Source of the DNA: Nitratireductor alexandrii
Lineage (GTDB): Bacteria; Pseudomonadota; Alphaproteobacteria; Rhizobiales; Rhizobiaceae
Assembly (NCBI RefSeq): GCF_004000215.1
Contig: NZ_RBVY01000003.1
Span: 230,970 to 294,969, forward strand
Length of the DNA stretch: 64,000 nucleotides
Direction of reading: 5' to 3'
This document shows positions 42,934-51,792 of the stretch, piece by piece. The notes beneath the pieces are model-generated. The model did not search any database, had not been told where the DNA came from, and saw only the letters and a list, made by a program, of their open reading frames with translations. The stretch's first letter is position 1; each line of letters begins with the position of its first letter. A program made the translations under genes and the position numbers.

Positions 42934-43974
42934 TCACAGCCATTCGATCCAGCGGCCATGATAATCGCAATGGGCGAGATGGCGCGTCTCGCCGCCCGGC
43001 CAGACCGTCAGGCTCAGCGTCGCGTGCGGATCGCTGGTCTCGATCGGCTCCATCGCCACCCGGGCGATCGGTGTGTCGGGCCCGGCTTCGGCGCCCGCCG
43101 CCGCCAGCGCGGCCTCGATCGTCGTCTTGGTCGCGACCGGCAGATATTGCCACATGATGGTGTGAAACAGCATCAGCGCCGTTCCCGGTTCCCGCGCTGC
43201 GAGCTGGCGCCGCACGAAATCGGCCGCGTCGGCCCGCTCCATCGAAAACGGCGCTGTTTCGGCAAGACCGATCGCCGCATCGAGGCGTTGCAGCCGCGCC
43301 TGCTGGTCGGGCCATAAATACGAGCGCAGCCGCAGCCTTTGCAGCGGATCGCGCCAGTCGATCGGGCGGATGTCATTGCCGGTGCGCGCCACGATCTCGA
43401 GCGCCGCATCGAGCCGCGGCACCTCGCCGCGCACCTCCGGCACGAGCCTCACGGGCGAGGTCGGCTCGCCCCAGCGCGCGGCGCCGTAGTCGTAGTGGAA
43501 CCGGTCGAACAGCAGGTTGAGCCCGGCACTGGCGCCGATCTCGATCAGGGCGACCGGGCGGTCGAGTTCCCGCGCTGCAGCCAGAAGACCCGGGAGGATC
43601 ATGCCGGCGCGCGCGATCTCGTTGGTCTGCGGCGCGCTGTCGAGCGCACGCACCAGCGCCTCGTCATTGCGCCGGATCGCGGCGTCGAGCTCGGCGCGGA
43701 ATGTCGACTCGGCCACCTGCGCCGGCGGGTACAGCCCCGCCAGCACGTCGTCCTCGCCTGCCAGAACCAGTGCGTGCAGCCCGCCGCACAGCCTGAGCGC
43801 GAGCGCGTCCGCGCGCGGATCGCCATCCCATTCCAGAACCGCCAGACCGGTCACGCTGGAGCGATCGAGGATTGCGGCCAGGGCCCGGCACAGCCGCGCG
43901 GTAAACGGCGAGCCGAGCGCAGAGCATCCCGCCGCCTGGCGTTCGAAAGCGGCTCGGATATCGTTGTTTGTCAT
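42934..43974 (-). CDS. DUF2332 family protein
   Basis: A 346-residue soluble protein. It has the family core PVALIEIGASAGLNLLFDRF, a glycine loop resembling a SAM-binding site. Also seen: the conserved DYGAARWG, DIRPIDWRDPLQRLRLRSYLWPD region and LFHTIMWQYLP. A role as a methyltransferase-fold enzyme is inferred, not shown. The start is MTNNDI. A NUDIX gene lies 32 bases upstream in the same direction, suggesting an operon. Confidence 0.88.
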   Translation of the reverse strand: MTNNDIRAAFERQAAGCSALGSPFTARLCRALAAILDRSSVTGLAVLEWDGDPRADALALRLCGGLHALVLAGEDDVLAGLYPPAQVAESTFRAELDAAIRRNDEALVRALDSAPQTNEIARAGMILPGLLAAARELDRPVALIEIGASAGLNLLFDRFHYDYGAARWGEPTSPVRLVPEVRGEVPRLDAALEIVARTGNDIRPIDWRDPLQRLRLRSYLWPDQQARLQRLDAAIGLAETAPFSMERADAADFVRRQLAAREPGTALMLFHTIMWQYLPVATKTTIEAALAAAGAEAGPDTPIARVAMEPIETSDPHATLSLTVWPGGETRHLAHCDYHGRWIEWL

Positions 43975-44006
43975 TGTCCGCTCCCCCGCTCCGGGCCCGA
44001 TAAAAG

Positions 44007-44531
44007 TCACGCGTCGCCGGGATTGGAAAACGGCGCGCCGCCGGCGCCGTCCTGCACCTGCCGTTCGTGCGCCAGCATCCAGTGCACGCTCGGAAACGCA
44101 ATGTCGTCCCAGGGAATCTCGTCCCAGGAGAAAAGCCCGACCTCCAGGCTCTCCTCGCCGGCCGAAAAGCCCGGCCGGGCAAGACGTGCCCGGTAGATGA
44201 GCTGCACCTGCGACAGCCTCGGCACGGAATAGATCGCCAGCAGGCTCTCGATCGAAAGCCGGGCATTGGCTTCTTCCAGCGCCTCGCGGCGCGCACCGTC
44301 CTCGGGCGTCTCGTGCAGTTCCAGGAAGCCGGCCGGCACGGTCCAGAAACCGCGGCGCGGCTCGATCGCCCTTCGGCACAACAACAGCTTGCCGTCGTGG
44401 CGGACCACCGAGCCGACGACGATCTTCGGGTTTTCGTAGTTGACGAAGCCGCAAGTCTCGCAAACGGCGCGCTCATGCGTGTCGCCGTCGGGTACGGTGC
44501 GGGTGAAAACGGGCGACAGCGGATAGGTCAT
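44007..44531 (-). CDS. NUDIX hydrolase with half zinc ribbon
   Basis: A 174-residue NUDIX protein. The Nudix box reads [25 protein letters not shown], with the G(x5)E(x7)REUxEExGU pattern (catalytic EExN variant). One CxxC, in [18 protein letters not shown], precedes it, the half zinc ribbon seen in COG1051-type members. It hydrolyses nucleoside diphosphates linked to X; the substrate is unknown. The gene is probably co-transcribed with DUF2332. Confidence 0.92.
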   Translation of the reverse strand: MTYPLSPVFTRTVPDGDTHERAVCETCGFVNYENPKIVVGSVVRHDGKLLLCRRAIEPRRGFWTVPAGFLELHETPEDGARREALEEANARLSIESLLAIYSVPRLSQVQLIYRARLARPGFSAGEESLEVGLFSWDEIPWDDIAFPSVHWMLAHERQVQDGAGGAPFSNPGDA

Positions 44532-44704
44532 GCCGACAGGCTAAAACCTTTCCAGTCCGGATTGAAGCAAATCCGTTCCGTCCTCCCAGGCAAAGCGCGA
44601 TGCGAACGCTCTTGAAGCGCACACGCCTTGCGTGCCGACACCCTGACGTTAAACTGCCCCCGAACCGGCCGCGACGGCCGGGACGCTGCCCCCAGGAGCT
44701 CCAG

Positions 44705-45502
44705 ATGTCGAAAATGCTGTCAACGTTCGCGGCGCTTGCCGCCCTCGTCTTCGTCCCGCTTGCCGCCCAGGCGCAGGACGTGCCCGATCTCGGCGGCCGC
44801 ACGGTCGTGGTGGTGACGGAAAATGCCTACCCGCCGCTGCAATTCATCGATCCAAAGACCGGCGAGCAGATCGGCTGGGAATATGACGCCATGGCCGAGA
44901 TGGCCAAGCGGCTGAATGTTTCGGTCGAGTATCAGAACACGAGCTGGGACGCGATGATCCAGGCCGTGTCCGACAGCCAGTACGATCTCGGCATGACCGG
45001 CATCACGATCCGCGACGATCGCAAGGAGAAGGTCGACTTCTCCGCCCCCTACATGCATTCGGAAATGCGCATGTTGGTGCGTGCCGACGAGGAGCGGTTC
45101 GCCGACGAGAAGGAATTCGCGGCCAAGGACGACCTCTTGATCGCCGCGCAGCCCGGCACCACGCCGTTTTACGTCTCCGTCTACGACGTTCTCGACGGCG
45201 ACGAGGCCAATCCGCGCATCAAGCTGTTCGAGACGTTCGGCGCGACCGTGCAGGCGCTGCGCGCCGGCGATGTCGACCTCGTGCTCACCGACGGCGTCGC
45301 CGCCAACGGCTATGTTGCCGCGTCGGATGGCAAGCTGAAGGTGATCGGCGGCCCGCTCGGCTCGGAGGATTTCGGCTTCATCTTCCCCAAAGGGTCCGAT
45401 CTGGTCGAGCCGTTCAACGCCGCGATCGCGGCGATGAAGGCCGACGGCACGATCGACGCGCTCAACAAGAAATGGTTCCTCGACTACAAGCTGGGACAGT
45501 AA
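44705..45502 (+). CDS. Amino-acid ABC transporter substrate-binding protein
   Basis: A 265-residue SBP_bac_3 protein. Signal [13 protein letters not shown] is followed by [20 protein letters not shown]. Ligand-pocket landmarks are [40 protein letters not shown] and [14 protein letters not shown]. It should bind a polar amino acid or related compound. ATG at 44705 follows GGAGCTCCAG. A 12-bp hairpin separates it from the permease gene. No ATP-binding subunit gene follows. Confidence 0.93.
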   Translation: MSKMLSTFAALAALVFVPLAAQAQDVPDLGGRTVVVVTENAYPPLQFIDPKTGEQIGWEYDAMAEMAKRLNVSVEYQNTSWDAMIQAVSDSQYDLGMTGITIRDDRKEKVDFSAPYMHSEMRMLVRADEERFADEKEFAAKDDLLIAAQPGTTPFYVSVYDVLDGDEANPRIKLFETFGATVQALRAGDVDLVLTDGVAANGYVAASDGKLKVIGGPLGSEDFGFIFPKGSDLVEPFNAAIAAMKADGTIDALNKKWFLDYKLGQ

Positions 45503-45508
45503 TGTCCA

Positions 45509-45537
45509 GCCACGGCCGCCGCCAGGGCGGCCGTGGC
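45509..45537 (+). terminator. Intercistronic 12-bp hairpin
   Basis: A perfect 12-base stem, GCCACGGCCGCC (45509-45520) with GGCGGCCGTGGC (45526-45537), has a five-base loop. It starts seven bases after the substrate-binding protein stop. There is no T-run, so it may stabilise the upstream message or give partial termination, raising SBP over permease. This is an inference from position and stem strength. Confidence 0.6.
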
Positions 45538-45563
45538 CGCTTGCCCGAAAGCACCAGAGCCCG

Positions 45564-46385
45564 ATGAACCATCCCTCCGCTTCGCCCACCAGGGAGTTTC
45601 CCTGGTGGCTGGTCGCCGCCGCCGCGATCGCCGCGACGATCGCCGTCCTCATCGCCGCCAGCGACCTCTACTCCCAGGTCTTTGCCACCGTGTCGAAGGG
45701 CGTCGCGATCACCGTTTTCGTAACCGGTGTCGCCTTCGCGCTCGCCTCGCTGATCGGGCTCGGCACGGCGCTGATGGCGTTGTCCGGCTCCGTGGTTTTG
45801 CGCCAGATCGCCCGCTTCTATGTCGAGATCATTCGCGGCGTGCCGGTGCTGGTGCTCTTGTTCTGGATCGCCTTCGCCGGCGTGCCCGCCTTCGTGGGGT
45901 TGTGGAACCTGGCGACCGCGCCGCTGCAGGATGCGGGCATGCTGGAACCGCTTCTGGTGCGCGACGTCTCGCTGTTGTGGCGCGCCATCATCGCGCTCAC
46001 CATCGGCTATTCCGCCTTCATCTCGGAAGTGTTCCGCGCCGGTATCCAGTCCGTCGACGGTGGCCAGATCGAGGCGGCCAAGGCGCTGGGCCTGTCGCGC
46101 TTCCAGCGCTTTCGGCTGATCATCCTGCCGCAGGCGATCCGCATCATCCTGCCGCCGCTCGGCAATGATTTCGTCGCCATGGTCAAGGATTCCTCGCTGG
46201 TCTCGGTGCTCGGCGTCGCCGACATCACCCAGATGGGCAAGATCTACGCCTCCGGCTCGTTCCGCTTTTTCGAGACCTATTCGATCGTCGCCTATATCTA
46301 TCTGATCCTAACCGTCAGCCTGTCGCTGACGTTGCGCGCACTGGAAAAACGCCTGCGCCAAGGCGAGACGCAGCGATCGCGCTGA
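45564..46385 (+). CDS. Amino-acid ABC transporter permease
   Basis: A 273-residue HisM/GlnP-type permease with about five transmembrane segments. Motifs are FYVEIIRGVPVLVLLFWIAF, the periplasmic-side proline region, and EAA loop EAAKALGLSRFQRFRLIILP. The tail is QAIRIILPPLGNDFVAMVKD, then SSLVSVLGVADI. It pairs with the binding protein just upstream. No ATPase gene is next to it; one encoded elsewhere would be needed. Confidence 0.93.
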   Translation: MNHPSASPTREFPWWLVAAAAIAATIAVLIAASDLYSQVFATVSKGVAITVFVTGVAFALASLIGLGTALMALSGSVVLRQIARFYVEIIRGVPVLVLLFWIAFAGVPAFVGLWNLATAPLQDAGMLEPLLVRDVSLLWRAIIALTIGYSAFISEVFRAGIQSVDGGQIEAAKALGLSRFQRFRLIILPQAIRIILPPLGNDFVAMVKDSSLVSVLGVADITQMGKIYASGSFRFFETYSIVAYIYLILTVSLSLTLRALEKRLRQGETQRSR

Positions 46386-46497
46386 CGCGCACCACACGAC
46401 GGCATCGGTCAAAGACCGGTTTCGATCGCCCTGGACGCGCCACGCCGCCGACGAGGCACGCCTGGCATCGAGCCGCGCATGACGCTACCATAGTGTC

Positions 46498-47139
46498 ATG
46501 TCCGAACGTTCCGCCTCCGCCCCGCGCCCGCTCGACCAGGTCTACGCGGCCACGACCGAAACCGAACTCGCCGACGCCTACGCGGCCTGGGCGGCCGGCT
46601 ACGATCGCGAGACGGCCGAGCTCGGCTATTGCCTGCCCTTCCTGATCACCAGCTGGCTTGCCCGCCACGTTCCGGCCGGCGAAGGGCCAGTCCTCGACGC
46701 CGGCTGCGGCACCGGTCTGTCCGGCCCGTTTTTGAAGGCGCTCGGCTACGATCGACTCGAGGGCCTCGACCTGTCCGACGAGATGCTGGCGATCGCCAGG
46801 TCGCGGCAGGTCTACGGCACGCTGAAAAAGGCCGCGCTCGGCGAGGCCCTACCGTGGCCGGACGGCCATTTCCGCGCGGTGATCGCCGCCGGCGTCTTCA
46901 CCGCCGGTCACGCGCCGGCAAGCGGGCTGGACGAGATGGCCCGCATCACGAGGTCCGGCGGGCATATTATGTTCACCGTGCGCGACAGGCTGATCGCCGA
47001 GGCCGGTTTCCAGGAGCGCTTCGACCGGCTCGAACAGGCCGGCATCTGGCATCCGGTCGAGGAGAGCCCGCCCTTCCGCGCCTTCGCGGTGGCCGAGCCG
47101 GACGTATTCGTCAAGACCTTCGTCTTCCAGTGCGCCTGA
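46498..47139 (+). CDS. Class I SAM-dependent methyltransferase
   Basis: A 213-residue enzyme. The SAM loop is VLDAGCGTGLSGPFLKALGY, followed by acidic LEGLDLSDEMLAIAR. Late strands are FRAVIAAGVFTAGHAPASGL and GGHIMFTVRDRL. Substrate unknown. It starts on an ATG 112 bases after the permease gene. A MgtC gene follows after 60 bases. Confidence 0.9.
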   Translation: MSERSASAPRPLDQVYAATTETELADAYAAWAAGYDRETAELGYCLPFLITSWLARHVPAGEGPVLDAGCGTGLSGPFLKALGYDRLEGLDLSDEMLAIARSRQVYGTLKKAALGEALPWPDGHFRAVIAAGVFTAGHAPASGLDEMARITRSGGHIMFTVRDRLIAEAGFQERFDRLEQAGIWHPVEESPPFRAFAVAEPDVFVKTFVFQCA

Positions 47140-47199
47140 GCCCGGCGTGCGCGCCGGCAACCTTTCCGCGGGCCACGCGTTTCCCGCACGAGGCACGCC

Positions 47200-47691
47200 A
47201 TGGAACCCTTCTTTTCCGATTTCGGCCGCGCGAGCTGGCTGCCCTTCGAGGTGATCGCCGCCCGGCTGCTGCTGGCCGCTGTGCTCGGCGGCATCGTCGG
47301 CTTCGAGCGCGAATGGCGCGAGCGGCAAGCCGGTTTGCGCACCCACATCCTGGTCTGCCTGTCAGCGGCGACCATCGCCATCCTCACCATCGAGATCACC
47401 CACCTGCCCGCCTTCGAGGACGACGCCATCCGCATCGACCCCATCAGGTTGGTTGAGGCCGTCACGGCAGGCGTCGCCTTCCTCGCCGCCGGGCTGATCG
47501 TGTTCGCCCGCGGCGAGGTCCATGGCCTGACGACGGGCGCCGGCATGTGGCTGGCCGGCGCCGTCGGCCTCGCCTGCGGCCTCGGCTTCTGGCAGATCGC
47601 GCTTGTCGCGACCTTGCTCGCCGTCATCGTCCTGGCCGCGCTGCGGCTTGTGGAGCGGCGCGCGAAAACCGACACCGGCGGCGGCGAATGA
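47200..47691 (+). CDS. MgtC/SapB-family membrane protein
   Basis: A 163-residue protein with about four hydrophobic segments and the MgtC signature: AARLLLAAVLGGIVGFEREW, then RERQAGLRTHILVCLSAA. A second conserved part is AGVAFLAAGLIVFARGEVHG and LTTGAGMWLAGAVGLACGLG. Family members are linked to magnesium limitation, acid tolerance and control of the F-type ATPase. The large C-terminal cytoplasmic ACT-like domain of some MgtC proteins is absent. Convergent with the secreted-protein gene at 47728. Confidence 0.93.
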   Translation: MEPFFSDFGRASWLPFEVIAARLLLAAVLGGIVGFEREWRERQAGLRTHILVCLSAATIAILTIEITHLPAFEDDAIRIDPIRLVEAVTAGVAFLAAGLIVFARGEVHGLTTGAGMWLAGAVGLACGLGFWQIALVATLLAVIVLAALRLVERRAKTDTGGGE

Positions 47692-47727
47692 CCGGCGGCC
47701 TGCCTCCCCGCTGCGCCGACTGCCACC

Positions 47728-48444
47728 TCACTCCTTGCGCATGATGACGCCCGGCTGCGAGAGGTCGCCGGATGCGACGTCGTAGACCCCGGTCACGCAC
47801 AGAAGCGGCGCCTCGCCCCTCTCGTTGACGGTCAATTCGGACGTCACCGCGTCGAACGAGACAGCTTCGCCCTCGGCGACCGGCACGGTGATCTCCACCC
47901 GCTTGCCATCGAGCCGCGGCGACATGCCTGGACTGTCGAGAGCGAGCGGCAACATCGGCGCGGTTGCCGGCAACACGTCGACGCCGGGCGAGACGTCGCG
48001 CACCTTCAGCCCCGCGCCGCAGGCCTTGTCCTCGGCGAGCACCACCCAATGCGAATGCCAGTCCGCGCCGTCGTTTGCGGGATCGCCGTCGCCATTTTCG
48101 TCAAACAAAGGCGTGTCGTCGAAATCGGGATGCGCGGTGACGGCAAGGGCGAGAAGACCCGACCCGGCCGCGAAACCGACAAGGGCGGGGTCGAGGCCGG
48201 TCGGCCACACATAGGCGGCAACCTTGGCGCCCTTCAATTGTCCGATCGCCTCGGGTTTTTGCGACCCCGCCTCGCCGGCGAGTTCCATCATGAAGGTCGC
48301 CAGCCGGCCGTCGGTGGTGGCCGACGACACAACGATGTCGAAAGCGGGCGGCACCGCGTTGTCGATCGGGCTTTTGATGTCATGCGCAAGGGCTGGCAGG
48401 GCCGTGCCGGCCGCAAGCAGGGCCGCGCAAACGAACTTGGTCAT
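47728..48444 (-). CDS. Secreted hypothetical protein of the MarR-divergent module
   Basis: A 238-residue protein with signal peptide KFVCAALLAAGTALPALAHD. The mature domain has TTDGRLATFMMELAGEAGSQ, KVAAYVWPTGLDPALVGF and AVTAHPDFDDTPLFDENGDG. It continues DPANDGADWHSHWVVLAED, a Ca- or metal-friendly acidic loop with His-Ser-His. Two cysteines (KACGAG and LLCVTG) could form a disulfide. I recognise no named family. It is divergent from a Cys-tailed MarR gene and lies 16 bases from a palindromic operator. GGAGGATCAG precedes ATG. Confidence 0.82.
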   Translation of the reverse strand: MTKFVCAALLAAGTALPALAHDIKSPIDNAVPPAFDIVVSSATTDGRLATFMMELAGEAGSQKPEAIGQLKGAKVAAYVWPTGLDPALVGFAAGSGLLALAVTAHPDFDDTPLFDENGDGDPANDGADWHSHWVVLAEDKACGAGLKVRDVSPGVDVLPATAPMLPLALDSPGMSPRLDGKRVEITVPVAEGEAVSFDAVTSELTVNERGEAPLLCVTGVYDVASGDLSQPGVIMRKE

Positions 48445-48460
48445 CTGATCCTCCTAATTA

Positions 48461-48475
48461 GTATCGTAACGATAC
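48461..48475. promoter_or_regulatory. Palindromic operator O1 for the MarR regulator
   Basis: A perfect 15-base palindrome, GTATCGTAACGATAC, lies 16 bases upstream of the secreted-protein start and overlaps its ribosome-binding/-10 region. The same core occurs in the second site at 48515-48533. Two matching palindromes in one 96-base divergent region next to a MarR gene are strong evidence for autoregulation. Confidence 0.8.
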
Positions 48476-48505
48476 CAATAAATCGCTAGCACGGCTTTGG
48501 CCGGC

Positions 48506-48534
48506 TTGCAATAGTGGTTTCGTTACGATACCAT
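48506..48534 (+). promoter_or_regulatory. marR promoter overlapped by operator O2
   Basis: TTGCAA (48506-48511), a 17-base spacer, and TACCAT (48529-48534). The operator TGGTTTCGTTACGATACCA (48515-48533), a 19-base imperfect palindrome, covers the spacer and -10. The expected transcription start is about 48541, the A of the marR ATG, so the message may be leaderless. Confidence 0.6.
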
Positions 48535-48540
48535 TTAACG

Positions 48541-49098
48541 ATGACAGAACCGCATCGCGCCCTGGAACTGATGGAACGGCTCGTCCGGCTGGTCGGCCAG
48601 ACCGGCCATGCGCACGGCATGAAACCGGCGCAATGGGATGCCCTGCGTTATCTCGCCAGGGCAAACCGTTTCTCGCGTACGCCGGGCGCGCTGACCGCCT
48701 ATCTCGCCGCGACCAAGGGCACGGTCTCGCAGACCGTGATTGCGCTCGAGCGCGCCGGCCTGGTTGAAAAATCGCAGCATCCCGGCGATCGACGTTCGGT
48801 GCGGCTGGAGCTGACACCGGCCGGCCGCGCCATGCTGAAGGACGACCGGATCGAGGCCGTGCGCCGCGCGCTCGCCCGTCTGACGCCCGCGCGCGCGGCG
48901 GCACTCGAGGACGGCCTCCAGGCTCTGCTTTCCGGCCTGATCGCCGAAGGCGGCGGGCGACCCTTCGGGCTTTGTCGCGCCTGTCGCCATTTCGGCAAGG
49001 ACGCGCACGGACCCGGTCGCCATCTGTGCCGCTTGCTCGGCGAACCCCTGACGCATGCCGAATCCGACCAGATTTGCGTCGAACAGGAAGCGGCCTGA
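48541..49098 (+). CDS. MarR-family regulator with C-terminal four-cysteine tail
   Basis: A 185-residue regulator. A MarR winged helix-turn-helix covers about residues 20-130: AQWDALRYLARANRFSRTPG, the recognition helix AATKGTVSQTVIALERAGLV, and wing KSQHPGDRRSVRLELTPAG. The last 45 residues contain LCRACRHFGKDAHGPGRHLC and later ICVEQ, a C-x2-C-x14-C-x15-C pattern suited to zinc or an iron-sulfur cluster. Such a tail suggests metal or redox sensing. No Shine-Dalgarno precedes ATG. It is divergent from a secreted-protein gene and probably controls both. Confidence 0.92.
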   Translation: MTEPHRALELMERLVRLVGQTGHAHGMKPAQWDALRYLARANRFSRTPGALTAYLAATKGTVSQTVIALERAGLVEKSQHPGDRRSVRLELTPAGRAMLKDDRIEAVRRALARLTPARAAALEDGLQALLSGLIAEGGGRPFGLCRACRHFGKDAHGPGRHLCRLLGEPLTHAESDQICVEQEAA

Positions 49099-49312
49099 TA
49101 CCGGAGCCCGGCGCAGGTTAAACGCGGCCGCGCCAAGCCCCGATGTTGCGCCGCAGCACGCCACGGTCTAGGAAAGGGCATTCATTCGGACCCGGTGCAA
49201 TCCCGGGTGGCTCTTCCGGCCGCCGATCCGCCGGACAACTTGCATCCATGCCGTCTTTCTTTGCGGTCCTGCCCCGTTGGGCCGCGGTTTGGTTTTGACT
49301 TCCTGGACCCCG

Positions 49313-50797
49313 ATGCCATCACTTTATGCCTATCGCGCGCAATGGTTTTCCAACATCCGCGCCGACCTTCTCGCCGGTCTCGTCGTTGCGCTGGCGTTGA
49401 TCCCCGAAGCCATCGCCTTCTCCATCATCGCCGGCGTCGATCCCAAAATCGGCCTCTACGCCTCGTTCTCGATCGCGGTTCTGATCGCGTTCGTTGGCGG
49501 TCGGCCGGGCATGATATCGGCCGCGACCGCCGCGACCGCTGTGTTGATGGTCACGCTGGTGCGCGACCACGGCCTGCAATATCTGCTCGCCGCGACAGTG
49601 CTTGCCGGACTGCTGCAGATCGGCGCCGGACTGTTGAAGCTCGGCCAGGTCATGCGCTTCGTCTCGCGCTCGGTGATGACCGGCTTCGTCAACGCGCTCG
49701 CCATTTTGATCTTCATGGCCCAGCTGCCCGAACTGATCGGGGTTCCCTGGCTGACCTATGTGATGGTCGCCGCCGGTCTCGCCATCATCTACCTGTTTCC
49801 CTATCTCACCAGGGCCGTGCCCTCGCCGTTGGTCTGCATCGTCGTTCTGACGACGATCGCGATCGTCTTCGGCCTCGACGTACGCACGGTCGGCGACATG
49901 GGCGAGCTGCCGTCGACCCTGCCGGTCTTCCTGATTCCCGACATCCCGCTCACTCTCGAGACGCTGTTGATCATCCTGCCCTATTCGGCCGCGGTCGCGG
50001 TGGTCGGGCTTCTGGAATCGCTGATGACGGCGCAGATCGTCGACGATCTGACCGACACCACCTCGAATCGCGACCAGGAATGCATCGGCCAGGGCATCGC
50101 CAACACCGCCACCGGCTTCATCGGCGGCATGGCCGGCTGCGCCATGATCGGCCAGTCGATCATCAACGTGAAGTCGGGTGGACGCGGCAGGCTGTCCACC
50201 TTCGCCGCCGGCGTGCTGTTGCTGTTCATGATCCTGGTGCTTGGCGACCTCGTCAGCCGGATCCCGATGCCGGCGCTGGTCGCGATCATGATCATGGTGT
50301 CGATCGGCACGTTCTCGTGGTCGTCGGTGAAGAATCTCAGGGACCATCCGCGCTCGTCCTCGATCGTCATGCTGGCGACGGTGATCTGCGTGGTGTTCAC
50401 CCACAATCTCGCGATCGGCGTGCTGGTCGGCGTGCTGTTGTCGGGCATCTTCTTTGCCTGGAAGATCGCCCAGCTCTTCCGCGTATCCTCGACCTTGAGC
50501 ACGGACGGCCGCCACCGCACCTATGTGGTGGAAGGCCAGCTCTTCTTCGCCTCGGCCGAGGATTTCATGGCCGCCTTCGACTTCAAGGAAACGCTGGAAA
50601 AGGTAACGATCGACGTATCGCGCGCCCATATCTGGGACATTTCCAGCGTCGGCGCCCTCGACATGGCCGTGCTGAAATTCCGCCGCGACGGCGCCGATGT
50701 CGAGTTCGTCGGCATGAACGAGGCCAGCGAGACGCTGGTCGACCGCCTCGCCGTCCACGACAAGCCGGGCGGGCTTGACAAACTCATGGCGCATTAG
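49313..50797 (+). CDS. SulP-family anion transporter with STAS domain
   Basis: A 494-residue SulP/SLC26 protein. A membrane domain of 10-14 segments begins [20 protein letters not shown] and [12 protein letters not shown]. It includes [34 protein letters not shown] and [19 protein letters not shown]-like motifs. The C-terminal STAS domain starts near residue 400 ([19 protein letters not shown]) with its phospho-site-like [10 protein letters not shown]. The substrate may be sulfate, bicarbonate or another anion. A UspA gene follows after 36 bases. Confidence 0.94.
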   Translation: MPSLYAYRAQWFSNIRADLLAGLVVALALIPEAIAFSIIAGVDPKIGLYASFSIAVLIAFVGGRPGMISAATAATAVLMVTLVRDHGLQYLLAATVLAGLLQIGAGLLKLGQVMRFVSRSVMTGFVNALAILIFMAQLPELIGVPWLTYVMVAAGLAIIYLFPYLTRAVPSPLVCIVVLTTIAIVFGLDVRTVGDMGELPSTLPVFLIPDIPLTLETLLIILPYSAAVAVVGLLESLMTAQIVDDLTDTTSNRDQECIGQGIANTATGFIGGMAGCAMIGQSIINVKSGGRGRLSTFAAGVLLLFMILVLGDLVSRIPMPALVAIMIMVSIGTFSWSSVKNLRDHPRSSSIVMLATVICVVFTHNLAIGVLVGVLLSGIFFAWKIAQLFRVSSTLSTDGRHRTYVVEGQLFFASAEDFMAAFDFKETLEKVTIDVSRAHIWDISSVGALDMAVLKFRRDGADVEFVGMNEASETLVDRLAVHDKPGGLDKLMAH

Positions 50798-50833
50798 CCC
50801 CGCCTGCGGCTAGGTTTTGGTCAGGAGAGAACA

Positions 50834-51682
50834 ATGACGACGAGAATCATCGCGCTCATCGACGGCTCGACCTACTCGAAAAGCGTATGTGAAAACGCCG
50901 CCTGGATCGCCGGGCGCACCGGCGCGACGGTGGAACTGGTCCATGTGCTCGACCGGCGCGAAACCGCCTCGTCCGACCTTTCGGGCACGATCGCGCTCGG
51001 AGCCCGGTCGAGCCTTCTGGCCGAACTCAGCAGCCTCGACGAGGAGCGCGCCCGGCTGGCCCAGAAGCGCGGCCGCGCCATACTCGAGGACGCGCAGACG
51101 ATGCTGGTTGAGGCGGGCGTCGAGGCGAGCATGCGCCTGCGCAACGGCGACCTTCTGGAAACGGTGGCCGAGGCCGAAAAACAGGCCGACCTGATCGTGA
51201 TCGGCAAGCGCGGCGAGGGCGCCGACTTCGCCAAGCTGCATCTCGGGTCCAACCTGGAACGCATCGTCCGCTCCGCCACGCGTCCGGTCTATGTCGCCGC
51301 GCGCGCTTGGCGTCCGGTCGAAAAGGTGCTGATCGCCCATGACGGCGGGCCCAGCATCGGCCGCGCGGTGGACCATATCGCCCGCTCGGCCCTGTTCTCG
51401 GCGCTCGACATCCGCCTCCTCGCCGTCGGCGTCGACACCGCAGAACATCGCCGTAGGCTTGCCGACGCCGAGGCCGTGCTGAAAGCAGGCGGCCACCGGG
51501 CCGCCTCCCGGTTGGTCCAGGGCCAGCCGGACAAGGCGATCGCCGAGGCGGTCGAAAAAGACGGCATCGATCTTCTGGTGATGGGCGCCTACGGCCATTC
51601 GCGCATCCGCTCGATGATCATCGGCTCGACCACCACGGAAATGATCCGCGCCTGCAAGATCCCGATCCTGTTGTTCCGGTAG
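50834..51682 (+). CDS. Universal stress protein with tandem UspA domains
   Basis: A 282-residue cytoplasmic protein with two UspA folds: residues 1-145 (IIALIDGSTYSKSVCENAAW, DLIVIGKRGEGADFAKLHLG) and 150-282 (KVLIAHDGGPSIGRAVDHIA, DLLVMGAYGHSRIRSMIIGS). The second has the ATP-binding G-x2-G-x9-G(S/T) pattern; the first has a variant. GGAGAGAACA precedes ATG. It follows the SulP gene by 36 bases, a recurrent pairing that suggests Usp control of the transporter. Confidence 0.93.
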   Translation: MTTRIIALIDGSTYSKSVCENAAWIAGRTGATVELVHVLDRRETASSDLSGTIALGARSSLLAELSSLDEERARLAQKRGRAILEDAQTMLVEAGVEASMRLRNGDLLETVAEAEKQADLIVIGKRGEGADFAKLHLGSNLERIVRSATRPVYVAARAWRPVEKVLIAHDGGPSIGRAVDHIARSALFSALDIRLLAVGVDTAEHRRRLADAEAVLKAGGHRAASRLVQGQPDKAIAEAVEKDGIDLLVMGAYGHSRIRSMIIGSTTTEMIRACKIPILLFR

Positions 51683-51792
51683 GCAACCAAAACGACGGTA
51701 TGCCGGCCGGTATCCCGCGGCAAGAACTCGGCGCGGACGCGCGCCGGGGCGTCGTTTCGTTCGCCAGATTGCCGCCCCGCGTCTTTGCTGGT

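Noticed and set aside
44007-44531. NUDIX protein suspected of having a damaged zinc ribbon
   Set aside because: Only one CxxC is present, but this half ribbon before the Nudix box is common in the COG1051 group, so it is not a lesion.
49185-49290. GC-rich string before the SulP gene reminiscent of part of a cobalamin riboswitch
   Set aside because: Only one short block (GGTGCAATCCCGGG) resembles the B12 box. The other conserved blocks are missing, so the 214-base gap is left unannotated.
49319-50794. Minus-strand open frame opposite the SulP transporter
   Set aside because: Asp/His/Gly-rich shadow of a highly hydrophobic membrane gene. No motif.
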